A stretch of DNA of 36,937 nucleotides from an uncultured Veillonellaceae bacterium (GTDB lineage Bacteria; Bacillota; Negativicutes; Selenomonadales; Selenomonadaceae), in NCBI GenBank assembly GCA_900315615.1, contig OMZT01000071.1, positions 1 to 36,937 of the forward strand, written 5' to 3'. The notes under the pieces are model-generated. The model saw nothing but the letters and a program-made list of their open reading frames with translations. It ran no database searches and had not been told where the DNA came from. Position 1 is the stretch's first letter; every line of letters starts with the position of its first letter. Position numbers and translations under genes: made by a program. Positions 25,332-34,366 of this stretch are shown here, in pieces.

Positions 25332-27524
25332 CTATTTGATAGCCGTGCTTCTGTCTGTTTTCCTATGCGTTGCCCGCTTCGCAGGGCTTTTTCGCTTACT
25401 AACGGACTTCTTTCTTGCTCCAGCAGCTTTAACGGCTCTTTTCTTACCAGCAGTTTCTTTATTAACGTTTCCTGCAGCTGTATTTTCCTGGGATACTGTT
25501 ATTGGTTTTCCAGTCACAGCAATCCCTTTCTTAGCTTCCAACTTTTTATCAGCAGCACCAGTATCACGCAATTGGGCATCATTCTCGATACCATTACTAG
25601 ATTCATTCATGTCAGGTATCCCCAAGCCATCCTGAAGCCTCAGATATATCGTTGCAAGAGGTGGCAATGTCAGGTTGATAGACTGACTACGGTCATGCAT
25701 CGGGATATTCTCAGACACTATAGAACCTTCATTTCGTATGCCAGATCCTCCGAATTCCTCCAAGTCACTGTTGAATACTTCTAGATATATCCCCTTCTTT
25801 GGTACCCCAATACGATAACCATGCCTTGCCTCAGGCGTGAAATTGCATACAGCTATGATGAAATTTTTGCTGTCCTCTGCCTTACGGACAAATGTTACAA
25901 CACTGTTATCATTATCATCTGGCGCTATCCATTCAAAGCCATTCCAGTCGAAGTCGACCTGCCAAAATGGTTTATTTTCGCAATAGAACTTATTAAGCGC
26001 CGCAGAATAAGCAAGCATCTTCTTGTGCATCGGATATTCATTGACGAGATGCCAGTCCAGACCATCATCGAAATTCCATTCGATGAATTGACCGAACTCA
26101 TCGCCCATAAATAATAATTTCTTACCGGGATGAGCCATCCAATATCCATAGAATCCGCGAAGGCCAGCAAATTTCTGCCAGTAATCGCCAGGAAGCTTAC
26201 TGATCATCGAGCATTTACCATGTACGACCTCATCATGAGAAAGAGGCAATACGAAATTCTCACTGAAAGCATACATGAACGAAAAGGTGACTTTATCATG
26301 GTTCCATTTCCTATATATGGGATCGAGGCTGATATAATCGAGCATGTCATTCATCCAGCCCATATTCCATTTATAGTTGAAACCCATGCCGCCCATATCC
26401 ACAGGTCTTGAAATCAGCGGCCATGCTGTAGACTCCTCAGCAATCATCAATGCGTCCGGATGATATCTGAATACCGTCGTATTCAGCTTCTTGAGGAAAT
26501 CTATAGCCTCCAGATTGCCGATATCACCATATTTATTGGGAGTCCATTCGCCGTCCTTCCTGCCATAGTTCAGGTAAAGCATATTAGCAACGGCGTCGAT
26601 TCTCAGACCATCTATATGGAACTCCTCGAGCCAGAACATCGCATTAGATATCAGGAAGCTCTGTACCTCTGTGCGTCCGTAATCGAAATTAGTTGTGCCC
26701 CATTCCCAATTCTCTGAGCGCTGTTCATTATCAGATTCGTACAGATTTTGCCCATCAAAGCGTCTTAATCCCTGCTCATCTTTGCAGAAATGTCCAGGCA
26801 CCCAGTCCATAATCACCGCTATACCATTCTCATGTGCCTTTTCAACGAAGTCCCTGAATTCGTCCGGCGTACCATAACGGCTGGTAACGGCATAATACCC
26901 GGTAGCCTGATATCCCCATGACCCATCATATGGATGCTCACACATAGGCATAAGCTCTATATGCGTATAATGCATTTTCTTCACATATGGTATCAGCTGC
27001 TCTCCGAGCTCTTTATATGAAAGATATCCTCCGTTATCATCCCTACGCCATGATCCGGCATGCACCTCATATATAAGCATTGGATGGCTGTAGGAAGGCT
27101 CTTTCTTTTTCCTATCACTCCAGTCCTGATCATGCCACTCATAACGACCAAGATCATATATGCGCGACGCCGTAGCAGGCTTTTTTTCCGCATAAAATCC
27201 ATACGGATCTGCCTTCATGATATACGAGCCGCCATCTTGAGGTTCTATAGCGTACTTATATATTGCACCATCCTCAATATCAGGAACGAACCGCACCCAG
27301 ATTTCGCCATCACCTATTTTTTCCATTGGGTCACGCTTCGCATCCCAATCATTGAAGTCTCCAACCACACTAATAGATACAGCATGAGGAGCCCACACCG
27401 CGAATCTTACCCCTCTGATACCATCTTGCTCAATGAAATGCGCACCGAGCATCTCATATGCATGAAAATTAGTTCCCTGATGATATAGATACAGATCAAA
27501 CTCGCTCATATCCGATATTGTCAT
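25332..27524 (-). CDS. glgB: 1,4-alpha-glucan branching enzyme with basic C-terminal tail
   Basis: A 730-residue GH13 branching enzyme that forms alpha-1,6 branches in glycogen. Order: N-terminal CBM48-like domain (about 15-115, FAVWAPHAVSISVVGDFNDWD), GH13 barrel with nucleophile D310 (GLRIDAVANM), acid/base E363 (MIAEEST) and D431 (LSHDEVVHG), and the all-beta C-terminal domain ending near 632 (LPPLATIYLRLQ). Residues about 640-730 are an extra tail, disordered in appearance and rich in Lys, Arg and Ala in its last 40 residues (KKRAVKAAGARKKSVSKRK). Usual enzymes of this type stop near 630-640. ATG at 27524 follows AAGGGGGA at 8 nt; 27 bp after glgP. Confidence 0.95.
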   Translation of the reverse strand: MTISDMSEFDLYLYHQGTNFHAYEMLGAHFIEQDGIRGVRFAVWAPHAVSISVVGDFNDWDAKRDPMEKIGDGEIWVRFVPDIEDGAIYKYAIEPQDGGSYIMKADPYGFYAEKKPATASRIYDLGRYEWHDQDWSDRKKKEPSYSHPMLIYEVHAGSWRRDDNGGYLSYKELGEQLIPYVKKMHYTHIELMPMCEHPYDGSWGYQATGYYAVTSRYGTPDEFRDFVEKAHENGIAVIMDWVPGHFCKDEQGLRRFDGQNLYESDNEQRSENWEWGTTNFDYGRTEVQSFLISNAMFWLEEFHIDGLRIDAVANMLYLNYGRKDGEWTPNKYGDIGNLEAIDFLKKLNTTVFRYHPDALMIAEESTAWPLISRPVDMGGMGFNYKWNMGWMNDMLDYISLDPIYRKWNHDKVTFSFMYAFSENFVLPLSHDEVVHGKCSMISKLPGDYWQKFAGLRGFYGYWMAHPGKKLLFMGDEFGQFIEWNFDDGLDWHLVNEYPMHKKMLAYSAALNKFYCENKPFWQVDFDWNGFEWIAPDDNDNSVVTFVRKAEDSKNFIIAVCNFTPEARHGYRIGVPKKGIYLEVFNSDLEEFGGSGIRNEGSIVSENIPMHDRSQSINLTLPPLATIYLRLQDGLGIPDMNESSNGIENDAQLRDTGAADKKLEAKKGIAVTGKPITVSQENTAAGNVNKETAGKKRAVKAAGARKKSVSKRKSPAKRATHRKTDRSTAIK

Positions 27525-27551
27525 GTGTGGATTCCCCCTTCATGTCCTTTT

Positions 27552-29999
27552 TCAAGAGATAACGATTGGCTTCAAATCCCAAATATCTCTTGCATATTCA
27601 CTGATTGTGCGATCAGATGAGAACTTACCTGAATTAGCAATATTTATTGCGGATGCACTGAGCCAACGATACGGATCCTTATATATCTTGTATACCTGGA
27701 CACGTGCCCTATCATATGCACCAAAATCCTTCAGTATGAAGAATTCATCATTGCTCTGAAGCAGATAATCGTACAGCGAACGGAAATCACCATATGTGCC
27801 ATCTACAAGCTTATCCATAACGAGCTTAGAATCCTTATCTCTCTGATACTGATCCCATGCCGAATAAGCACCGGTAGCATAATATGCTAGCACCTCTGCC
27901 GCTGTAAGACCGAATATCACACAGTTTTCCTGACCGACAGCATCACATATCTCGACGTTTGCACCGTCAAGCGTACCGAGCGTGATAGCACCATTCATCA
28001 TGAACTTCATACATCCAGTACCAGAAGCTTCTTTGCTGGCTGTGGAGATCTGCTCACTGACATCGGCAGCTGGATACGTCATCTCGCCAATAGAAACACC
28101 GAAGTTCTCAATGAATACGACACGCATGTATTTGTTCACATCTGGGTCATTATTGACCTTATCCGCAACAGCATTGATGAGTCGTATCGTCTCTTTCGCA
28201 ATGAAATATCCAGGAGCTGCCTTACCTCCAAAGAAGTACGTCGTAGGCGTCATATGATACATAGAATCTGTCTTTATGTGATCATACTGCCACATGATGT
28301 GCATAATGTTCATAAGCTGGCGCTTATACGAATGTATGCGCTTCACCTGTATGTCGAACATGCTCTTTGGATCGACCTTTATACCCTGTTTACGCTCTAT
28401 GAAGTTCGCCAGTGCTTCTTTCCTTATCTGCTTGACTTTCCTCAGGTTGTCCAGGAATGGACGATCATCTACGAAATTATTCAGCAGGATCAGATTCTCT
28501 GGTTTCCTATGCCATTTACCACCGATCGTATCATCAATCAGTTTGGCAAGCTCCGGATTTGAGCCAATAAGCCAGCGGCGATGCGTGATACCATTCGTCT
28601 TATTATTGAATTTACCAGGATAATATTCATTGAAATATTTCATCGTGGTCGTCTTCAATATATTGGAATGAATCTTAGCAACACCATTTACGCTATGAGA
28701 TCCGACGACGGCCAATCTAGCCATATGTACATTGCCATCCTGTATGATTGACAGTTCACGAACCATCTGCTCATTTTCAGGGTAACGTTCCCTAACATTG
28801 ATGAGATGACGCCTATTAATCTCATCTATTATCATATATATACGTGGGAGAAGCGGTTTAAGCATATCTACAGGCCATGTCTCAAGGGCTTCAGGCAGGA
28901 TCGTATGATTCGTATATCCCACTACGCTCCTAGTGATATCCGCGGCTTCCTCCCATTCAAATCCTTCAACATCCACGAGTATACGCATCAACTCAGCGAC
29001 GACAAGTGCAGGATGTGTATCATTTATGTGAATAGCGATCTTGTTGCCAAGGTCATGCAGATCCATGCCAGCGCGCTTATAATGCCTAATAATGCTCTGC
29101 GTTCCAGCTGATACGAAGAAGTATTCCTGGATCAAGCGCGTCCTGCGACCTTCCCATGTACTATCATTCGGATACAGCCAGTCTGTAATATGGCTCACCA
29201 CGTCACGATACTTCATGTGCTCATGTATCTGCTCTTGCGTCATCGTTGCAAACTCGGAAAAATCCTCATCCACTTCCGCATTCCAGAGGCGCAGGGTATT
29301 CACCGTGTTGTTATGATATCCAACGATTGGGACATCATATGGCACGCCCATGATAGTCGTATACCCCTCGCGGACCAGTTCGAGATCTCCCGAGCCATCG
29401 TCCTTCTCACGCATATACGCATTTCCTCCGAAGCGAACCTCAACCGCCTTATCTGGTTTCCTGTACTCCCAGATAAAGCCATTCTTCAACCAGTTATCAG
29501 GGATTTCTGCCTGATGTCCATCAACAATCTTCTGTTCAAACAAGCCATATTTATAACGGATACTACAGCCATGTCCTGGAAGTCCAAGCGAAGCCATGGA
29601 GTCTATAAAGCAGGCTGCCAGTCTACCAAGGCCGCCATTACCAAGGCCTGCATCCGGTTCTTCCTCTTCCTCTAGCTTCAGATCAATGCCAAGCTCAGAG
29701 AGGGCATCACTGAATACATCCCTAAGACCGAGATTTACGAGATTGGAATCCAAGAGACGCCCGAGCAGGAATTCAACAGAGAAATAATACACCTGCTTTA
29801 CCTGACGCTCCATATAGGCCTTATTCGTTTTTATCCAATTCTTCGTAATGAATTCTTTCAGAGTAGCAGCAATCGTCTGGTATATCTCCTGCTTCGTAAG
29901 TTCATCAAGGTCGCGTCCCCACATGATATGTGCCGTAGATACGAACTTATCCTTTATGCTGTTCTTTAAGATTTCACGTTTTTTATTTTCTTTAGCCAA
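27552..29999 (-). CDS. glgP: Glycogen/alpha-glucan phosphorylase
   Basis: An 815-residue GT35 enzyme releasing glucose-1-phosphate from chain ends with phosphate. Seen: VKQVYYFSVEFLLGRLL, EPDAGLGNGGLGRLAACF, IAIHINDTHPALVVAELMR, FNNKTNGITHRRWL, DIQVKRIHSYKRQLMN and the PLP-lysine motif EASGTGCMKFMMNGAITLGTLDGAN (usually GTGNMKF). The start is uncertain: TTG at 29999 has AAAGGG 8 nt upstream and gives MAKENKKRE..; a frame opening at 30041 overlaps a hairpin. Third gene of the glg operon, separated from glgD by that hairpin and followed closely by glgB. Confidence 0.95.
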   Translation of the reverse strand: MAKENKKREILKNSIKDKFVSTAHIMWGRDLDELTKQEIYQTIAATLKEFITKNWIKTNKAYMERQVKQVYYFSVEFLLGRLLDSNLVNLGLRDVFSDALSELGIDLKLEEEEEPDAGLGNGGLGRLAACFIDSMASLGLPGHGCSIRYKYGLFEQKIVDGHQAEIPDNWLKNGFIWEYRKPDKAVEVRFGGNAYMREKDDGSGDLELVREGYTTIMGVPYDVPIVGYHNNTVNTLRLWNAEVDEDFSEFATMTQEQIHEHMKYRDVVSHITDWLYPNDSTWEGRRTRLIQEYFFVSAGTQSIIRHYKRAGMDLHDLGNKIAIHINDTHPALVVAELMRILVDVEGFEWEEAADITRSVVGYTNHTILPEALETWPVDMLKPLLPRIYMIIDEINRRHLINVRERYPENEQMVRELSIIQDGNVHMARLAVVGSHSVNGVAKIHSNILKTTTMKYFNEYYPGKFNNKTNGITHRRWLIGSNPELAKLIDDTIGGKWHRKPENLILLNNFVDDRPFLDNLRKVKQIRKEALANFIERKQGIKVDPKSMFDIQVKRIHSYKRQLMNIMHIMWQYDHIKTDSMYHMTPTTYFFGGKAAPGYFIAKETIRLINAVADKVNNDPDVNKYMRVVFIENFGVSIGEMTYPAADVSEQISTASKEASGTGCMKFMMNGAITLGTLDGANVEICDAVGQENCVIFGLTAAEVLAYYATGAYSAWDQYQRDKDSKLVMDKLVDGTYGDFRSLYDYLLQSNDEFFILKDFGAYDRARVQVYKIYKDPYRWLSASAINIANSGKFSSDRTISEYARDIWDLKPIVIS

Positions 30000-30012
30000 C
30001 AAAACCACCCTT

Positions 30013-30060
30013 TCAAAAAACCGCCGCCGGTGCCATATCATGACACCATCACGACGGTTT
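30013..30060 (-). terminator. Terminator-like hairpin between glgD and glgP
   Basis: On the minus strand AAACCG (30055-30060) pairs with CGGTTT (30018-30023), an inner GGTG pairs with CACC, and a run of six or more Ts follows. It starts right after the glgD stop and ends next to the glgP ribosome binding site, suggesting partial termination or an end that protects glgCD mRNA. Confidence 0.65.
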
Positions 30061-30065
30061 CATCA

Positions 30066-31175
30066 TCATATAACTACATTCTTAGAGATAATCAAAGGAT
30101 AATTTGGCGCACCCTTAAGCCATTTATCTGGAGTAATAGTAACATTCTTATCGCATATGACATTCTCTACGATTGAATTGTCCTCGATGTCACACTTCTG
30201 CATGATGATGCTATTCTTTATTTTTACGCCTTCTCCCACGTTCACACCGCGGAACAAGATGCTATTTTCGACTTCGCCACGCACAAGACAACCATTGGCT
30301 ATCAAGGAATTCTTGACCTTTGCAGTATCTTTATACTGTACAGGCACCCCATCCTTTATCTTCGTATATATAGCATTCTTTGATAAGAACAGTTCTTCCC
30401 ATATCTCTGGGCGAAGCGCATCCATGCTCGCTTTGTAGTAGCTCGGAACCGAATTTATCTGTGCTGCGTAGCCTTCATGCCTATATCCATATATGGTGTA
30501 TTCGCCCATGCGCCGAACTATACCATCGAGCAGGAAGTCACTGCCACCATGTTCAAAGGCGACCCTAACCATGTCGACGAACGTGCTCTTCTCCGTAAGC
30601 ATAATCCCGAGGCTCACTTTCGAATCCTCATAGGTGACAGGCTTCATCGCAATATCCTCTACGAGCCCATTCTCCGCCGTCTCCAAGACGATACTATCAC
30701 CGTCCATTTCTTCTGCCGCGATCGTATATACTGCAGTGATATCGGCATTCGTATTTTGATGGAATCGAAGCATCTTATCAAAATCTATATTGTATATGAA
30801 GTTTCCCGTAGTAATAAGCACATACTTCTGCTTACTATGCTCAAAGAAATCCAGGTTATGATAAAAGCTTCTAAGATCCCCTTCATGAGCACCAGACGGA
30901 TCTTCTACAGCTGGCAGATAGAACAACCCATTATGCCTTAAAGCAAGATCCCAATCCTTTCCAGAGCGCAGATGATCAAGAATCGATCTCGGCTTATTGG
31001 GGAGCAACACACCTACATGGTTAATACCAGAATTCACCATACTTGATACCGCGAAATCTATGAGCCTGTAACGGCCCGCAAACGGCACCGATGCCACGGA
31101 ACGATTCTTACTCAGCTCCTGTACGGCATTCTCCTGATACTGCAGGTTAATAATTCCCATAACACTACTGTTCAT
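30066..31175 (-). CDS. glgD: GlgD, ADP-glucose pyrophosphorylase-like subunit
   Basis: A 369-residue GlgC paralogue. It has the nucleotidyltransferase fold (VPFAGRYRLIDFAVSSMVNSGI, VLLPNKPRSILDHLRSGKDWDL) and a left-handed beta-helix C-terminus (KVKNSLIANGCLVRGEVENSILFRGVNVGEG), but lacks the GGxGxRL phosphate loop at the N-terminus, reading MGIINLQYQENAVQELSKNR instead. In Firmicutes GlgD pairs with GlgC and raises its activity, so this is probably a regulatory subunit. ATG at 31175 has GGAGT seven bases upstream; two ATGs upstream overlap that site. It follows glgC by 29 bp. Confidence 0.93.
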   Translation of the reverse strand: MNSSVMGIINLQYQENAVQELSKNRSVASVPFAGRYRLIDFAVSSMVNSGINHVGVLLPNKPRSILDHLRSGKDWDLALRHNGLFYLPAVEDPSGAHEGDLRSFYHNLDFFEHSKQKYVLITTGNFIYNIDFDKMLRFHQNTNADITAVYTIAAEEMDGDSIVLETAENGLVEDIAMKPVTYEDSKVSLGIMLTEKSTFVDMVRVAFEHGGSDFLLDGIVRRMGEYTIYGYRHEGYAAQINSVPSYYKASMDALRPEIWEELFLSKNAIYTKIKDGVPVQYKDTAKVKNSLIANGCLVRGEVENSILFRGVNVGEGVKIKNSIIMQKCDIEDNSIVENVICDKNVTITPDKWLKGAPNYPLIISKNVVI

Positions 31176-31204
31176 TATCATCACTCCGTTCTGCAGAATA
31201 CCGC

Positions 31205-32365
31205 TTAACCGACCTGTTTGTCACTGGCTACAGCTGCTGTCACATTCTCGCCTTCCGGAACAACCGTAATAGCTCCTTCACTGCCAACGACCTTGGCATT
31301 ATCATCTATCTCGCAGTTCTGAGCGACAATCGCATGATCTATAACCGCATTCTCTCCGATATGTGTAAAAGGCATCACAACAGAGTCACGTACAACTGCA
31401 CCCTTGCCAATCTTTACTCCCTGGAAGATGACCGAATGCTCTACATTGCCAAGGATCATCGATCCTTCGCTGATCATAGAACGCTTAATCTCCGCATCAG
31501 GACCCACATAATGCGGCGGAAGCGATGGATTAGACGAATATACGGCCCAATCAGGATCATCGAGCATGAACGGTGGCTCTTCCTGAAGCAGATCCATATT
31601 AGCCTGCCACAGGCTCTCGATGGTACCCACATCTTTCCAGTAGCCATCAAAAGCATAAGAATATAGCCGAGCCTTGTCTTCCAGCATCTTAGGTATGATA
31701 TTCTTACCGAAATCATGGCTTGACATCTCATCTTTAGCGTCTTCCTCAAGATATCTCTTAAGGAAATCCGCATTGAAAATATAAATACCCATAGAAGCGA
31801 GGTTGCTCTTAGGCTTAGCCGGCTTCTCCTCGAACTCATTTATACGGCCATCCGGGTCAGTATTCATGATGCCAAACCTTGGTGCTTCTTCCCAAGGAAC
31901 CTCTATTACCCCGATAGTTGCTTCCGCATGATTCCTCTTGTGATCCTCGAGCATCCATGAATAATCCATCGTATAGATATGATCGCCCGACAGAACCAAT
32001 ACATAGTCAGGATCCATCAAATCGATGAAGTTCAAATTCTGGTATATAGCATCAGCCGTGCCACGATACCAATCTGCTCCCTTCTCCCTCGCATATGGAG
32101 GCAGTATAAATACTCCACCATCCTTCTTATCAAGATCCCATGCAGAGCCCGTCCCCAAATAATTATGCAGCTCCAAAGGTCTGTACTGTGTCAGCACCCC
32201 GACCTTATCTATTCCCGAGTTCGCACAGTTGCTGAGTGGAAAATCTATTATGCGATATTTCCCTCCGAATGGTACTGCCGGCTTCGCTATCTTCTTTGTA
32301 AGAGCACCTAGACGGCTGCCCTGACCGCCAGCAAGTATCATTGCTAAGAATTCTGTCTTGGCCAT
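31205..32365 (-). CDS. glgC: Glucose-1-phosphate adenylyltransferase
   Basis: A 386-residue enzyme making ADP-glucose from ATP and glucose-1-phosphate, the committed step of glycogen synthesis. It has the catalytic loop [63 protein letters not shown], the substrate motif [11 protein letters not shown] and [16 protein letters not shown], then a beta-helix C-terminus. Length matches Bacillus GlgC (380). ATG at 32365 follows AGGGGGGA at 7 nt. It leads the glg operon, with the cluster's probable promoter and operator just upstream. Confidence 0.97.
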   Translation of the reverse strand: MAKTEFLAMILAGGQGSRLGALTKKIAKPAVPFGGKYRIIDFPLSNCANSGIDKVGVLTQYRPLELHNYLGTGSAWDLDKKDGGVFILPPYAREKGADWYRGTADAIYQNLNFIDLMDPDYVLVLSGDHIYTMDYSWMLEDHKRNHAEATIGVIEVPWEEAPRFGIMNTDPDGRINEFEEKPAKPKSNLASMGIYIFNADFLKRYLEEDAKDEMSSHDFGKNIIPKMLEDKARLYSYAFDGYWKDVGTIESLWQANMDLLQEEPPFMLDDPDWAVYSSNPSLPPHYVGPDAEIKRSMISEGSMILGNVEHSVIFQGVKIGKGAVVRDSVVMPFTHIGENAVIDHAIVAQNCEIDDNAKVVGSEGAITVVPEGENVTAAVASDKQVG

Positions 32366-32477
32366 GATTAAATCCCCCCTGGAGTAAATTAACCACCAGT
32401 GTTATCTTCCTATGCAGCATTCATCACTGCAAATTCAAGTCATCACGATATACAAATAGTCTTCTATATACTTGAAT

Positions 32478-32525
32478 ATTCTATCAAAAGATTATTTCTC
32501 CTGCACGAATCAGTTGATGATTCGT
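32478..32525 (-). promoter_or_regulatory. Candidate glg operon promoter with an inverted-repeat operator
   Basis: On the minus strand an extended -10 (TG-A-TAGAAT, -10 at 32478-32483) lies 21 nt downstream of a perfect inverted repeat, ACGAATCA-N5-TGATTCGT (32505-32525), which covers the -35 area where no consensus hexamer is seen. An activator or repressor site is likely. The leader to glgC would be about 105 nt. Other parts of 32366-32705 show only the terminator below and AT-rich DNA. Confidence 0.5.
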
Positions 32526-32537
32526 AAAACTTTTGTA

Positions 32538-32574
32538 AAAATAAAAAAGCAGGACTAGAAACCTATAGCCCTGC
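32538..32574 (-). terminator. Intrinsic terminator of the amidase operon
   Basis: GCAGG (32549-32553) pairs with CCTGC (32570-32574), extended by CTAG/CTATAG with mismatches; the minus strand continues TTTTTTATTTTT. It lies about 130 bp after the small membrane protein gene. Confidence 0.7.
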
Positions 32575-32705
32575 ATATATAAATCACCTGAAAAAGCAAC
32601 GATATATCTTGTGGCCTGGATTCATTCACTGTACATTAATATTTAACATGTATACAATTCTATAAAAAAGATGAAAAACCTTTTGCCACATACATATATT
32701 TATGT

Positions 32706-33017
32706 TTAAATGAAAAACAATACGAAAGCCCCAACAGAAAGCATTAGTCCCAATCCTTTCATCATTCCAGCAAGCGGCTTTCCATAATCGCCACAGTAAG
32801 CCGCAGCGAAATATCTCAGCTCGTAAATAGAAAATCCCAACGTAAGGAAAACGACTGGAAGATCGGATTCATATATACCATAGCACATAACAAGGACAGC
32901 CAGAACTACGGAGCGCAGCTCACCCTTGGACGGCTTATGAATCTCATATTCAGGCTCTGCATCTAGAGGCTCATGCATTGGCGACGGTAAGTCACCATGC
33001 TTGCCTATATAACGCAT
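32706..33017 (-). CDS. Small membrane protein of unknown function
   Basis: A 103-residue protein with a polar N-terminus (about 1-37, several Pro/Glu) and hydrophobic segments at about 40-71 (VVLAVLVMCYGIYESDLPVVFLTLGF) and 86-103 (MMKGLGLMLSVGAFVLFFI), so two to three membrane helices. I do not recognise a family. ATG at 33017 has GAGGGGA seven bases before it. The gene starts 1 bp after the amidase stop, so the pair is co-translated and it may help the amidase or its export. Codon use matches the neighbours. Confidence 0.6.
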   Translation of the reverse strand: MRYIGKHGDLPSPMHEPLDAEPEYEIHKPSKGELRSVVLAVLVMCYGIYESDLPVVFLTLGFSIYELRYFAAAYCGDYGKPLAGMMKGLGLMLSVGAFVLFFI

Positions 33018-33018
33018 A

Positions 33019-33594
33019 TCATAATCCCCTCTCAAGAATATATGCCGTATTCCTGCGCAGTGATGGAATCATTTCATACATATTCTCACCCGGGCAAGCA
33101 GTATTATTAAAGTCCCTATGTCCGACGATCGTAGACTCAGATGGGCGAATCCTGTACAGCTGGCACAACGCTGCCGTAAGCCTTGCTGCACTGTCAAGCT
33201 GTGCCTCATTGGGACGCGCAAATTCAAAATTTCCTACGATATTTATTCCTATTGTGTTGCTATTATGACCAAGGCAATGAGCGCCGACTGTATCTCGCGG
33301 CCGTCCTCTTTCTATCATACCATTTTTCCTTATGAGATAATGATACCCTATACCCGACCATCCATTTGCCAAATGCCATTCATGTACCTCAGCTGCCGAT
33401 ACATCCCTATCTGTATTTCCAATATGGTGTATGACGATTGCATCTGTAGCTAGGCGGTTCTCCAAGGAACGAAAGCTCAGATTTGTCTCTCTTACCTGTA
33501 CACCGTATGCCGATGCACGGACGTTAAGCGAAGGAATAAGACATATACCAGCCGCAAGCACGAATGTATTACACAAAAATTCTCTTCTCGTCAT
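33019..33594 (-). CDS. Tat-exported N-acetylmuramoyl-L-alanine amidase (Amidase_2/PGRP)
   Basis: A 191-residue zinc amidase that cleaves the lactyl-peptide bond of peptidoglycan. The N-terminus TRREFLCNTFVLAAG has a twin-arginine motif and hydrophobic core, ending near ASA (26-29). The catalytic domain (about 48-190) has zinc ligands H56 (VIHHIG), H159 (GHRDFN) and C167 (ACPGE), with the Tyr of GYHYLI (84). It resembles T7 lysozyme and PGRP folds. ATG at 33594 is 9 nt after GGGTGG. A possible 18-codon leader frame ends over its start. Membership of the envelope-remodelling set is inferred. Confidence 0.88.
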   Translation of the reverse strand: MTRREFLCNTFVLAAGICLIPSLNVRASAYGVQVRETNLSFRSLENRLATDAIVIHHIGNTDRDVSAAEVHEWHLANGWSGIGYHYLIRKNGMIERGRPRDTVGAHCLGHNSNTIGINIVGNFEFARPNEAQLDSAARLTAALCQLYRIRPSESTIVGHRDFNNTACPGENMYEMIPSLRRNTAYILERGL

Positions 33595-33647
33595 GAAGTA
33601 ATGCCACCCATTCGGAAGGTACCCTTCGTCATCAAATAAAATATCAT
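33591..33647 (-). CDS. Possible 18-residue leader peptide upstream of the amidase
   Basis: MIFYLMTKGTFRMGGITS starts at an ATG (33645-33647) preceded by GGCGGGGG, and its TGA overlaps the amidase ATG. It could couple translation to the amidase. Equally it may be chance, since nothing in its sequence indicates a function. Confidence 0.25.
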   Translation of the reverse strand: MIFYLMTKGTFRMGGITS

Positions 33648-33659
33648 GAAACCCCCGCC

Positions 33660-34260
33660 TTCTTGATACACTCGTATACTATTATAGCAGTGAATGGCAA
33701 CACGTGCAAAGATTATATGTATACAAGGAACAATCCTATCTAGCAATGTGTTTTCAGGAGCCCTTGCTATAGAATTTTTGCGTTTCAGCTGGTAGCGGGA
33801 TGACACAGAATAACAGAAATTTGTGGGGCCTTTACTCACCGCTTTTTTGCTGTATCTCCTCTTAGCGGACGTGAAAAGAGCCCATTTGACAGAGTTTCTG
33901 AAGGCAGGGCAAATGATTTTACCCCTCGGGTGATTCTTTCTTCGCGTATGTGACTCGGCTGGAGGATACTGACGCACCTTTTTGCACACGAAAACGCCCC
34001 GCAGAAGTGGTGACCTTTGGGGCGTTTGAAAGGAGGCTTTTGCAGTTACACCTATACCTACACCCGCCGCATCCAGTGTGGACAATAAAATAAGACCAGT
34101 CCCCGAACAGATACGAAGATAGGACGGATGCATCCCGGCCGTGAAGCCGTGGAAAACGGGTTTTGTTGGCTTTATGATACACGCGCGGCCGAGTTGTAGT
34201 GCGCACTCGGTTGCAGCTCCTGCTCTCTCCGAGGCCGCCCTGGCTGTAGCACCATACTTT
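33660..34260. other. About 600 bp without a recognised gene; junction to the mobile region
   Basis: No reading frame here is convincing. GC content rises from about 33.9 kb on. A 9-bp inverted repeat, AAACGCCCC (33992-34000) and GGGGCGTTT (34019-34027), forms a strong hairpin without a clear T-run. AAAGGAGG follows it at 34029-34036, with only a 17-codon frame after it. The stretch separates host-like genes on the left from prophage-like ones on the right and may hold the element's end or attachment site, or a decayed gene. Confidence 0.4.
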
Positions 34261-34298
34261 TGCAACAAAATATTGTGTCGCCTATCTGGTAATATTTA

Positions 34299-34337
34299 TT
34301 GACAAATTGGAAACTGTATATTATGATAACAATTGTT
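34299..34337 (+). promoter_or_regulatory. Promoter and operator of the XRE repressor gene
   Basis: TTGACA (34299-34304), 17 nt, TATGAT (34322-34327). The palindrome AACAATTGTT (34328-34337) follows the -10 directly, over the predicted start, as expected for self-repression. Confidence 0.7.
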
Positions 34338-34366
34338 CTTTAGGAGTTTTTTGAGGGGGTACTACT

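Noticed and set aside
33591-34268. 225-residue minus-strand open frame upstream of the amidase
   Set aside because: No ribosome site at its start, composition unlike a folded protein, and several alternative frames are open in the same GC-rich stretch; only its last 18 codons have a plausible start of their own.
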